Below are positions 50,522 to 61,353 of a DNA stretch of 64,000 bases, piece by piece. The position numbers and the translations under genes were made by a program. The notes below the pieces were generated by a model. That model saw nothing but the letters and a program-made list of their open reading frames with translations, was not told the DNA's origin and did not search any database. How positions within the stretch are numbered: the stretch's first letter is position 1; each line of letters starts with the position of its first letter. Source of the DNA: Eutreptiella sp. 'Long Island Sound 2002' (lineage: Eukaryota > Euglenozoa > Euglenophyceae > Eutreptiales > Eutreptiaceae); assembly GCA_964036045.1 (NCBI GenBank), contig OZ038380.1, positions 7,711,913 to 7,775,912 of the forward strand, written 5' to 3'.

Positions 50522-50838
50522 GCATGGCCAAGACCGAGCAGTTTTTGGGCACAGTGGCCACAATGTGGTGCACAAACAGTGAGTGCAGCATTGCCGCAAA
50601 ATACACATGGTTGGACCCCAGTTTTGTGTGCAATAATGATTTACCACAGTCCAACTATGACTTCTGCACAAAGGCTGCATGGCCAAGACCGAGCCAGTTT
50701 TGGGGCACAGTGGCCACAATGTGGGGCACAAACTGTGAGTGCAGCATTGGCGCAAAAAACACATGGTGTGACCCCAGTTTTGTGTGTAATAATGATTTAC
50801 CACAGTCCAACCATGACTTCTGCACAAAGGCTGCATAG
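50522..50838. repeat. Marker segment, copy 2 (57-mer spacing)
   Basis: Partner of 41,631-42,034. It shares the GACCGAGCAGTTTTT deletion, TGTGGTGCAC, AATACACATGGTTGG, CAACTATGAC and GCATTGGCGC. It diverges at about 50,838, where this copy has GCATAGCCAAG and then GAGCATTTTGACC. Confidence 0.88.
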
Positions 50839-50970
50839 CCAAGACCGAGCCAGTTTTGGAGCATTTTGACCACAATGTGGAGCACAAACAGTGAGTGCAT
50901 CATTGCCGCAAAAAACACATGGTGAGACCCCAGTTTTGTGTGCAATAATGATTCACCACAGTCCAATCAT

Positions 50971-50980
50971 GACTTTGCAC
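50971..50980. repeat. Monomer with 1-bp deletion (GACTTTGCAC)
   Basis: The consensus GACTTCTGCAC lacks one base here. The unit also carries GATTCACC and GGCTACATGG, so it is unusually diverged. The preceding unit has GTGCATCATTGCC and ATGTGGAGCAC. Confidence 0.9.
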
Positions 50981-53830
50981 AAAGGCTACATGGCCAAGAC
51001 CGAGCCAGTTTTGGAGCATTGTGACCACAATGTGGGGCACAAACAGTGAGTGCAGCATTGCCGCAAAAAGCACGTGGTGAGACCCGAGTTTTGTGTGTAA
51101 TAATGATTTACCACAGTCCAACCATGACTTCTGCACAAAAACTGCATGGCCAAGACCGAGCCAGTTTTGGGGCATAGTGGCCACAATGTGGGGCACAAAG
51201 TGTGAGTGCAGCATTGCCGCAAAAAACATACGGTGAGGCCCCAGTTTTGTGTGTAATAATGATTTACCACAGTCCAACCATGACTTCTGCACAAAAACTG
51301 CATGGCCAAGACCGAGCCAGTTTTGGGGCATAGTGGCCACAATGTGGGGCACAAACTGTGTGTGCAGCATTGCCGCAAAAAACATACGGTGAGGCCCCAG
51401 TTTTGTGTGTAATAATGATGTACCACAGTCCAATCATGACTTCTGCACAAAAACTGCATGGCCAAGACCGAGCCAGTTTTGGGGCACAGTGGCCACAATG
51501 TGGGGCACAAACTGTGAGTGCAGCATTGCCGCAAAAAACATACGGTGAGGCCCCAGTTTTGTGTGTAATAATGATTTACCACAGTCCAATCATGACTTCT
51601 GCACAAAGGCTGCATGGCCAAGACCGAGCCAGTTTTGGGGCATAGTGGCCACAATGTGGGGCACAAACTGTGAGTGCAGCATTGCCGGAAAAAACATACG
51701 GTGAGGCCCCAGTTTTGTGTGTAATAATGATTTACCACAGTCCAACCATGACTTCTGCACAAAGGCTGCATGGCCAAGACCGAGCCAGTTTTGGGGCACA
51801 GTGGCCACAATGTGGGGCACAAACTGTGAGTGCAGCATTGTCGCAAAAAACACATGGTGAGACCCCAGTTTTGTGTGTAATAATGATTTACCACAGTCCA
51901 ACCATGACTTCTGCACAAAGGCTGCATGGCCAAGACCGAGCCAGTTTTGGAGCATTGTGACCACAATGTGGGGCACAAACAGTGAGTGCAGCATTGCCGC
52001 AAAAAACACATGGTTAGACCCCAGTTTTGTGTGTAATAATGATTCGCCACAGTCCAATCATGACTTCTGCACAAAGGCTGCATGGCCAAGACCGAGCCAG
52101 TTTTGGAGCATTGTGACCACAATGTGGGGCACAAACAGTGAGTGCAGCATTGCCGCAAAAAACACATGGTTAGACCCCAGTTTTGTGTGTAATAATGATT
52201 TACCACAGTCCAATCATGACTTCTGCACAAAAACTGCATGGCCAAGACAGAGCCAGTTTTGGGGCATAGTGGCCACAATGTGGGGCACAAACAGTGAGTG
52301 CAGCATTGCCGCAAAAAACACATGGTGAGACCCCAGTTTTGTGTGTAATAATGATTTACCACAGTCCAACCATGACTTCTGCACAAAGGCTGCATGGCCA
52401 AGACCGAGCCAGTTTTGGAGCATTGTGACCACAATGTGGGGCACAAACAGTGAGTGCAGCATTGCCGCAAAAAACACATGGTGAGACCCCAGTTTTGTGT
52501 GTAATAATGATTTACCACAGTCCAACCATGACTTCTGCACAAAAACTGCATGGCCAAGACAGAGCCAGATTTGGGGCATAGTGGCCACAATGTGGGGCAC
52601 AAACAGTGAGTGCAGCATTGCCGCAAAAAACACATGGTTAGACCCCAGTTTTGTGTGTAATAATGATTTACCACAGTCCAATCATGACTTCTGCACAAAA
52701 ACTGCATGCCCAAGACCGAGCCAGTTTTGGGGCATAGTGGCCACAATGTGGGGCACAAACAGTGAGTGCAGCATTGCCGCAAAAAACATACGGTGAGGCC
52801 CCAGTTTTGTGTGTAATAATGATTTACCACAGTCCAATCATGACTTCTGCACAAAAACTGCATGGCCAAGACCGAGCGAGTTTTGGGGCATAGTGGCCAC
52901 AATGTGCGGCACAAACTGTGAGTGCAGCATTGCCGCAAAAAAAATACGGTGAGACCCGAGTTTTGTGTGTAATAATGATTTACCACAGTCCAACCATGAC
53001 TTCTGCACAAAAACTGCATGGCCAAGACCGAGCCAGTTTTGGGGCACAGTGGCCACAATGTGGTGCACAAACAGTGAGTGCAGCATTGCCGCAAAAAACA
53101 CATGGTGAGACCCCAGTTTTGTGTGTAATAATGATTTACCACAGTCCAACCATGACTTCTGCACAAAGGCTGCATGGCCAAGACCGAGCCAGTTTTGGAG
53201 CATTGTGACCACAATGTGGGGCACAAACAGTGAGTGCAGCATTGCCGCAAAAAACACATGGTGACACCCCAGTTTTGTGTGTAATAATGATTTACCACAG
53301 TCCAACCATGACTTCTGCACAAAAACTGCATGGCCAAGACGGAGCCAGATTTGGGGCATAGTGGCCACAATGTGGGGCACAAACAGTGAGTGCAGCATTG
53401 CCGCAAAAAACACATGGTTAGACCCCAGTTTTGTGTGTAATAATGATTTACCACAGTCCACCCATGACTTCTGCACAAAAACTGCATGCCCAAGACCGAG
53501 CCAGTTTTGGGGCATAGTGGCCACAATGTGCGGCACAAACTGTGAGTGCAGCATTGCCGCAAAAAACATACGGTGAGGCCCCAGTTTTGTGTGTAATAAT
53601 GATTTACCACAGTCCAATCATGACTTCTGCACAAAAACTGCATGGCCAAGACCGAGCCAGTTTTGGGGCATAGTGGCCACAATGTGGGGCACAAACTGTG
53701 AGTGCAGCATTGCCGCAAAAAACATACGGTGAGGCCCCAGTTTTGTGTGTAATAATGATTTACCACAGTCCAATCATGACTTCTGCACAAAAACTGCCTG
53801 GCCAAGACCGAGCCAGTTTTGGGGCACAGT

Positions 53831-53850
53831 GGCCACAATAGACAATGTGG
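53831..53850. repeat. Monomer with 7-bp insertion in the dyad
   Basis: The consensus GGCCACAATGTGG reads GGCCACAATAGACAATGTGG, seven bases longer. ACAAT appears on both sides of AG, as in a slippage or microhomology event with filler. This is the largest monomer length change in the window, and it splits the dyad at monomer positions 12-22. The unit-to-unit distance of CATACGG across it is 163 bp (53,723 to 53,886). Confidence 0.93.
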
Positions 53851-55889
53851 GGCACAAACTGTGAGTGCAGCATTGCCGCAAAAAACATACGGTGAGGCCC
53901 CAGTTTTGTGTGTAATAATGATTTACCACAGTCCAATCATGACTTCTGCACAAAAACTGCCTGGCCAAGACCGAGCCAGTTTTGGGGCACAGTGGCCACA
54001 ATGTGGGGCACAAACTGTGAGTGCAGCATTGCCGCAAAAAACATACGGTGAGGCCCCAGTTTTGTGTGTAATAATGATTTACCACAGTCCAATCATGACT
54101 TCTGCACAAAAACTGCATGGCCAAGACCGAGCCAGTTTTGGGGCATAGTGGCCACAATGTGCGGCACAAACTGTGAGTGCAGCATTGCCGCAAAAAAAAT
54201 ACGGTGAGACCCGAGTTTTGTGTGTAATAATGATTTACCACAGTCCAACCATGACTTCTGCACAAAGGCTGCATGGCCAAGACCGAGCCAGTTTTGGGGC
54301 ACAGTGGCCACAATGTGGGGCACAAACTGTGAGTGCAGCATTGTCGCAAAAAACACATGGTGAGACCCCAGTTTTGTGTGTAATAATGATTTACCACAGT
54401 CCAACCATGACTTCTGCACAAAGGCTGCATGGCCAAGACCGAGCCAGTTTTGGAGCATTGTGACCACAATGTGGGGCACAAACAGTGAGTGCAGCATTGC
54501 CGCAAAAAACACATGGTGAGACCCCAGTTTTGTGTGCAATTATGATTCACCACAGTCGAATCATGACTTCTGCACAAAGGCTGCATGGCCAAGACCGAGC
54601 CAGTTTTGGAGCATTGTGACCACAATGTGGGGCACAAACAGTGAGTGCAGCATTGCCGCAAAAAGCATATGGTGAGACCCCAGTTTTGTGTGTAATAATG
54701 ATTTACCACAGTCCAACCATGACTTCTGCACAAAAACTGCATGGCCAAGACCGAGCCAGTTTTGGGGCATAGTGGCCACAATGTGGGGCACAAAGTGTGA
54801 GTACAGCATTGCCGCAAAAAACATACGGTGAGGCCCCAGTTTTGTGTGTAATAATGATTTACCACAGTCCAATAATGACTTCTGCACAAAAGCTGCATGG
54901 CCAAGACCGAGCCAGTTTTGGGGCACAGTGGCCACAATGTGCGGCACAAACAGTGAGTGCAGCATTGCCGCAAAAAACACGTGGTGAGACCCCAGTTTTG
55001 TGTGTAATAATGATTTACCACAGTCCAATCATGACTTCTGCACAAAAACTGCATGGCCAAGACCGAGCCAGTTTTGGGGCATAGTGGCCACAATGTGGGG
55101 CACGAACTGTGAGTGCAGCATTGCCGCAAAAAACATACGGTGAGGCCCCAGTTTTGTGTGTAATAATGATTTACCACAGTCCAATCATGACTTCTGCACA
55201 AAAACTGCATGGCCAAGACCGAGCCAGTTTTGGGGCATAGTGGCCACAATGTGCGGCACAAACTGTGAGTGCAGCATTGCCGCAAAAAACATACGGTGAG
55301 GCCCCAGTTTTGTGTGTAATAATGATTTACCACAGTCCAATCATGACTTCTGCACAAAAACTGCATGGCCAAGACGGAGCCAGTTTTGGGGCATAGTGGC
55401 CACAATGTGCAGCGCAAACTGTGAGTGCAGCATTGCCGCAAAAAACATACGGTGAGACCCCAGTTTTGTGTGTAATAATGATTTACCACAGTCCAACCAT
55501 GACTTCTGCACAAAAACTGCATGGCCAAGACCGAGCCAGTTTTGGGGCATAGTGGCCACAATGTGCGGCACAAACTGTGAGTGCAGCATTGCCGCAACAA
55601 ACATACGGTGAGACCCCAGTTTTGTGTGCAATAATGATTTACCACAGTCCAACCATGACTTCTGCACAAAGGCTGCATGGCCAAGACCGAGCCAGTTTTG
55701 GGGCACAGTGGCCACAATGTGGGGCACAAACTGTGAGTGCAGCATTGTCGCAAAAAACACATGGTGAGACCCCAGTTTTGTGTGTAATAATGATTTACCA
55801 CAGTCCAATCATGACTTCTGCACAAAGGCTGCATGGCCAAGACCGAGCCAGTTTTGGGGCACAGTGGCCACAATGTGGGGCACAAACTG

Positions 55890-58800
55890 TGAGTGCAGCA
55901 TTGCCGCAAAAAACATACGGTGAGACCCCAGTTTTGTGTGCAATAATGATTTACCACAGTCCAACCATGACTTCTGCACAAAGGCTGCATGGCCAAGACC
56001 GAGCCAGTTTTCAGGCACAGTGGCCACAATGTGGGGCACAAACTGTGAGTGCAGCATTGCCGCAAAAAACACATGGTGAGACCCCAGTTTTGTGTGTAAT
56101 AATGATTTACCACAGTCCAATCATGACTTCTGCACAAAGGCTGCATGGCCAAGACCGAGCCAGTTTTGGGGCACAGTGGCCACAATGTGGGGCACAAACT
56201 GTGAGTGCAGCATTGCCGCAAAGAACACATGGTGAGACCCTAGTTTGGTGTGTAATAATGATTTACCACAGTCCAACCATGACTTCTGCACAAAGGCTGC
56301 ATGGCCAAGACCGACCCAGTTTTGGAGCATTGTGACCACAATGAGGGGCACAAACAGTGAGTGCAGCATTGCCGCAAAAAACACATGGTGAGGCCCCAGT
56401 TTTGTGTGCAATAATGATTTACCACAGTCCAATCATGACTTCTGCACAAAGGCTGCATGGCCAAGACCGAGCCAGCTTTGGGGCACAGTGGCCACAATGT
56501 GGGGCACAAACAGTGAGTGCAGCATTGCCGCAAAATACACGTGGTTAGACCCCAGTTTTGTGTGCAATAATGATTTACCACAGTCCAACCGTGACTTCTG
56601 CACAAAGGCTGCATGGCCAAGACGGAGCCAGTTTTGGAGCATTGTGACCACAATGTGGGGCACAAACTGTGAGTGCAGCATTGCCGCAAAAAACACATGG
56701 TGTGACCCCAGTTTTGTGTGCAATAATGATTTACCACAGTCCAATCATGACTTCTGCACAAAGGCTGCATGGCCAAGACCGAGCCAGTTTTGGAGCATTG
56801 TGACCACAATGTGGGGCACAAAGTGTGAGTGCAGCATTGCCGCAAAAAACACATGGTGGGACCCCAGTTTTGTGTGTAATAATGATTTACCACAGTCCAA
56901 CAATGACTTCTGCACAAAAACTACATGGCCAAGACCGAGCCAGTTTTGGGGCACAGTGGCCACAATGTGGGGCACAAACTGTGAGTGCAGCATTGCCGCA
57001 AAAAACATACGGTGAGGCCCCAGTTTTGTGTGTAATAATGATTTACCACAGTCCAATCATGACTTCTGCACAAAAACTGCATGGCCAAGACCGAGCCAGT
57101 TTTGGGGCATAGTGGCCACAATGTGGGGCACAAACTGTGAGTGCAGCATTGCCGCAAAAAACACATGGTGAGACCCCTGTTTTGTGTGCAATAATGATTT
57201 ACCACAGTCCAACCATGACTTCTGCACAAAGGCTGCATGGCCAAGACCGAGCCAGTTTCGGAGCATTGTGACCACAATGAGGGGCACAAACTGTGAGTGC
57301 AGCATTGCCGCAAAAAACACATGGTTAGACCCCAGTTTTGTGTGTAATAATGATTTACCACAGTCCAATCATGACTTCTGCACAAAGGATGCATGGCCAA
57401 GACCGAGCCAGTTTTGGGGCACAGTGGCCACAATGTGGGGCACAAACAGTGAGTGCAGCATTGCCGCAAAAAACACATGGTGAGACCCCTGTTTTGTGTG
57501 CAATAATGATTTACCACAGTCCAACCATGACTTCTGCACAAAAACTGCATGGCCAAGACCGAGCCAGTTTTGGAGCATTGTGACCACAATGAGGGGCACA
57601 AACTGTGAGTGCAGCATTGCGGCAAAAAACACTTGGTTAGACCCCACTGTTGTGTGTAATAATGATTTACCACAGTCCAATCATGACTTCTGCACAAAGG
57701 ATGCATGGCCAAGACCGAGCCAGTTTTGGGGCACAGTGGCCACAATGTGGGGCACAAACAGTGAGTGCAGCATTGCCGCAAAAAACACATGGTGAGACCC
57801 CTGTTTTGTGTGCAATAATGATTTACCACAGTCCAACCATGACTTCTGCACAAAAACTGCATGGCCAAGACCGAGCCAGTTTTGGAGCATTGTGACCACA
57901 ATGAGGGGCACAAACTGTGAGTGCAGCATTGCCGCAAAAAACACATGGTTAGACCCCAGTTTTGTGTGTAATAATGATTTACCACAGTCCAACCATGACT
58001 TCTGCACAAAGGCTGCATGGCCAAGACCGAGCCAGTTTTGGAGCATTGTGACCACAATGAGGGGCGCAAACTGTGAGTGCAGCATTGCCGCAAAAAACAC
58101 ATGGTTAGACCCCAGTTTTGTGTGTAATAATGATTTACCACAGTCCAACCATGACCTCTGCACAAAGGCTGCATGGCCAAGACCGAGCCAGCTTTGGAGC
58201 ATTGTGGCCACAATGTGGGGCACAAACAGTGAGTGCAGCATTGCCGCAAAATACACATGGTTAGACCCCAGTTTTGTGTGCAATAATGATTTACCACAGT
58301 CCAACCGTGATTTCTGCACAAAGGCTGCATGGCCAAGACGGAGCCAGTTTTGGGGCACAGTGACCACAATGTGGGGCACAAACTGTGAGTGCAGCATTGC
58401 CGCAAAAAGCACGTGCTGAGACCCCAGTTTTTGTGTGTAATAATGATTTACCACAGTCCAACCATGACTTCTGCACAAAGGCTGCATGGCCAAGACCGAG
58501 CCAGTTTTGGAGCATTGTGACCACAATGTGGGGCACAAACTGTCAGTGCAGCATTGCCGCAAAAAACACATGGTGTGACCCCAGTTTTGTGTGTAATAAT
58601 GATTTACCACAGTCCAACCATGACTTCTGCACAAAGGCTGCATGGCCAAGACCGAGCCAGTTTTGGGGCATAGTGGCCACAATGCGCGGCACAAACTGTG
58701 AGTGCAGCATTGCCGCAAAAAACACATGGTTAGACCCCAGTTTTGTGTGCAATAATGATTTACCACAGTCCAACCGTGATTTCTGCACAAAGGCTGCATG

Positions 58801-58903
58801 GCCAAGACGGAGCCAGTTTTGGGGCACAGTGACCACAATGTGGGGCACAAACTGTGAGTGCAGCATTGCCGCAAAAAGCACGTGCTGAGACCCCAGTTTT
58901 TCT
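55890..58903. repeat. Right-end block, copy A
   Basis: Related to 58,904-61,243 and to 61,354-64,000. Against the third copy the offset is 5,464 (35 x 156 plus small insertions). Against the second it is 2,654 up to about 57,500, then 2,342. The change is two monomers, a dimer duplication (about 57,369-57,680 and 57,681-57,992) present here but not in the second copy. Marks are CAACCGTGACTTC, GACGGAGCC, AAATACACGTGG, CAACAATGACTTC with AAAACTACATGG, GGATGCATGG, ATGAGGGGCGCAAAC and CACGTGCTGAG. Confidence 0.85.
58428..58432. repeat. +1 T monomer linked to CACGTGCTGAG
   Basis: CAGTTTTTGTGTG has one extra T, right after AGCACGTGCTGAGACCC. The same pairing occurs at 60,770 and 62,176. At 58,901 the insertion reads TTTTTCTGTG, and at 61,243 it reads TTTTCGTGTG. 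Confidence 0.92.
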
Positions 58904-61243
58904 GTGTAATAATGATTTACCACAGTCCAACCATGACTTCTGCACAAAGGCTGCATGGCCAAGACCGACCCAGTTTTGGAGCATTGTGACCACAATGAGG
59001 GGCACAAACAGTGAGTGCAGCATTGCCGCAAAAAACACATGGTGAGGCCCCAGTTTTGTGTGCAATAATGATTTACCACAGTCCAATCATGACTTCTGCA
59101 CAAAGGCTGCATGGCCAAGACCGAGCCAGCTTTGGGGCACAGTGGCCACAATGTGGGGCACAAACAGTGAGTGCAGCATTGCCGCAAAATACACGTGGTT
59201 AGACCCCAGTTTTGTGTGCAATAATGATTTACCACAGTCCAACCGTGACTTCTGCACAAAGGCTGCATGGCCAAGACGGAGCCAGTTTTGGAGCATTGTG
59301 ACCACAATGTGGGGCACAAACTGTGAGTGCAGCATTGCCGCAAAAAACACATGGTGTGACCCCAGTTTTGTGTGCAATAATGATTTACCACAGTCCAATC
59401 ATGACTTCTGCACAAAGGCTGCATGGCCAAGACCGAGCCAGTTTTGGAGCATTGTGACCACAATGTGGGGCACAAAGTGTGAGTGCAGCATTGCCGCAAA
59501 AAACACATGGTGGGACCCCAGTTTTGTGTGTAATAATGATTTACCACAGTCCAACAATGACTTCTGCACAAAAACTACATGGCCAAGACCGAGCCAGTTT
59601 TGGGGCACAGTGGCCACAATGTGGGGCACAAACAGTGAGTGCAGCATTGCCGCAAAAAACATACGGTGAGGCCCCAGTTTTGTGTGTAATAATGATTTAC
59701 CACAGTCCAATCATGACTTCTGCACAAAAACTGCATGGCCAAGACCGAGCCAGTTTTGGGGCATAGTGGCCACAATGTGGGGCACAAACTGTGAGTGCAG
59801 CATTGCCGCAAAAAACACATGGTGAGACCCCTGTTTTGTGTGCAATAATGATTTACCACAGTCCAACCATGACTTCTGCACAAAGGCTGCATGGCCAAGA
59901 CCGAGCCAGTTTCGGAGCATTGTGACCACAATGAGGGGCACAAACTGTGAGTGCAGCATTGCCGCAAAAAACACATGGTTAGACCCCAGTTTTGTGTGTA
60001 ATAATGATTTACCACAGTCCAATCATGACTTCTGCACAAAGGATGCATGGCCAAGACCGAGCCAGTTTTGGGGCACAGTGGCCACAATGTGGGGCCCAAA
60101 CAGTGAGTGCAGCATTGCCGCAAAAAACACATGGTGAGACCCCTGTTTTGTGTGCAATAATGATTTACCACAGTCCAACCATGACTTCTGCACAAAAACT
60201 GCATGGCCAAGACCGAGCCAGTTTTGGAGCATTGTGACCACAATGAGGGGCACAAACTGTGAGTGCAGCATTGCCGCAAAAAACACATGGTTAGACCCCA
60301 GTTTTGTGTGTAATAATGATTTACCACAGTCCAACCATGACTTCTGCACAAAGGCTGCATGGCCAAGACCGAGCCAGTTTTGGAGCATTGTGACCACAAT
60401 GAGGGGCGCAAACTGTGAGTGCAGCATTGCCGCAAAAAACACATGGTTAGACCCCAGTTTGGTGTGTAATAATGATTTACCACAGTCCAACCATGACCTC
60501 TGCACAAAGGCTGCATGGCCAAGACCGAGCCAGCTTTGGAGCATTGTGGCCACAATGTGGGGCACAAACAGTGAGTGCAGCATTGCCGCAAAATACACAT
60601 GGTTAGACCCCAGTTTTGTGTGCAATAATGATTTACCACAGTCCAACCGTGATTTCTGCACAAAGGCTGCATGGCCAAGACGGAGCCAGTTTTGGGGCAC
60701 AGTGACCACAATGTGGGGCACAAACTGTGAGTGCAGCATTGCCGCAAAAAGCACGTGCTGAGACCCCAGTTTTTGTGTGTAATAATGATTTACCACAGTC
60801 CAACCATGACTTCTGCACAAAGGCTGCATGGCCAAGACCGAGCCAGTTTTGGAGCATTGTGACCACAATGTGGGGCACAAACTGTCAGTGCAGCATTGCC
60901 GCAAAAAACACATGGTGTGACCCCAGTTTTGTGTGTAATAATAATTTACCACAGTCCAACCATGACTTCTGCACAAAGGCTGCATGGCCAAGACCGAGCC
61001 AGTTTTGGGGCATAGTGGCCACAATGCGCGGCACAAACTGTGAGTGCAGCATTGCCGCAAAAAACACATGGTTAGACCCCAGTTTTGTGTGCAATAATGA
61101 TTTACCACAGTCCAACCGTGATTTCTGCACAAAGGCTGCATGGCCAAGACGGAGCCAGTTTTGGGGCACAGTGACCACAATGTGGGGCACAAACTGTGAG
61201 TGCAGCATTGCCGCAAAAAGCACGTGCTGAGACCCCAGTTTTC
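58904..61243. repeat. Right-end block, copy B
   Basis: Second of three related blocks. It begins with GACCGACCCAG then ATGAGGGGCACAAACAG (58,961-59,010), as copy A does at 56,307. It lacks the dimer duplication seen near 57,369-57,992 and 62,990-63,610. It carries three +1 monomers (58,901 at its edge, 60,770, 61,243). CCAACAATGAC with AAAACTACATGG lies at 59,550-59,580. Private changes include GGGGCCCAAACAG (60,092) and AATAATAATTTACC (60,938). Confidence 0.83.
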
Positions 61244-61353
61244 GTGTGTAATAATGATTTACCACAGTCCAACCATGACTTCTGCACAAAGGCTGCATGG
61301 CCAAGACCGAGCCAGTTTTGGAGCATTGTGACCACAATGTGGGGCACAAACTG

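Larger units (their letters stand above)
50839..55889. repeat. Mixed domain with 5-mer duplication
   Basis: About 32 monomers combining GTGACC, CATAGTGG and CATACGG types. Segment 52,320-52,790 matches 53,100-53,570 at offset 780, both with the rare GAGCCAGATTTGGGG (52,563 and 53,343). CATTGTCGCAAAA units occur at 51,837, 54,341 and 55,745. CAAAAAAAATACGGTGAGACCCGAG occurs near 52,936 and 54,191, and a like unit sits at 41,550. ACTGCCTGGCC marks two neighbouring units at 53,792 and 53,958. Length changes are at 50,971 and 53,840. Confidence 0.78.

Noticed and set aside
53831-53850. Target-site duplication of an inserted mobile element
   Set aside because: Only seven bases are added, with no element between the repeated ACAAT; slippage or break repair is enough.
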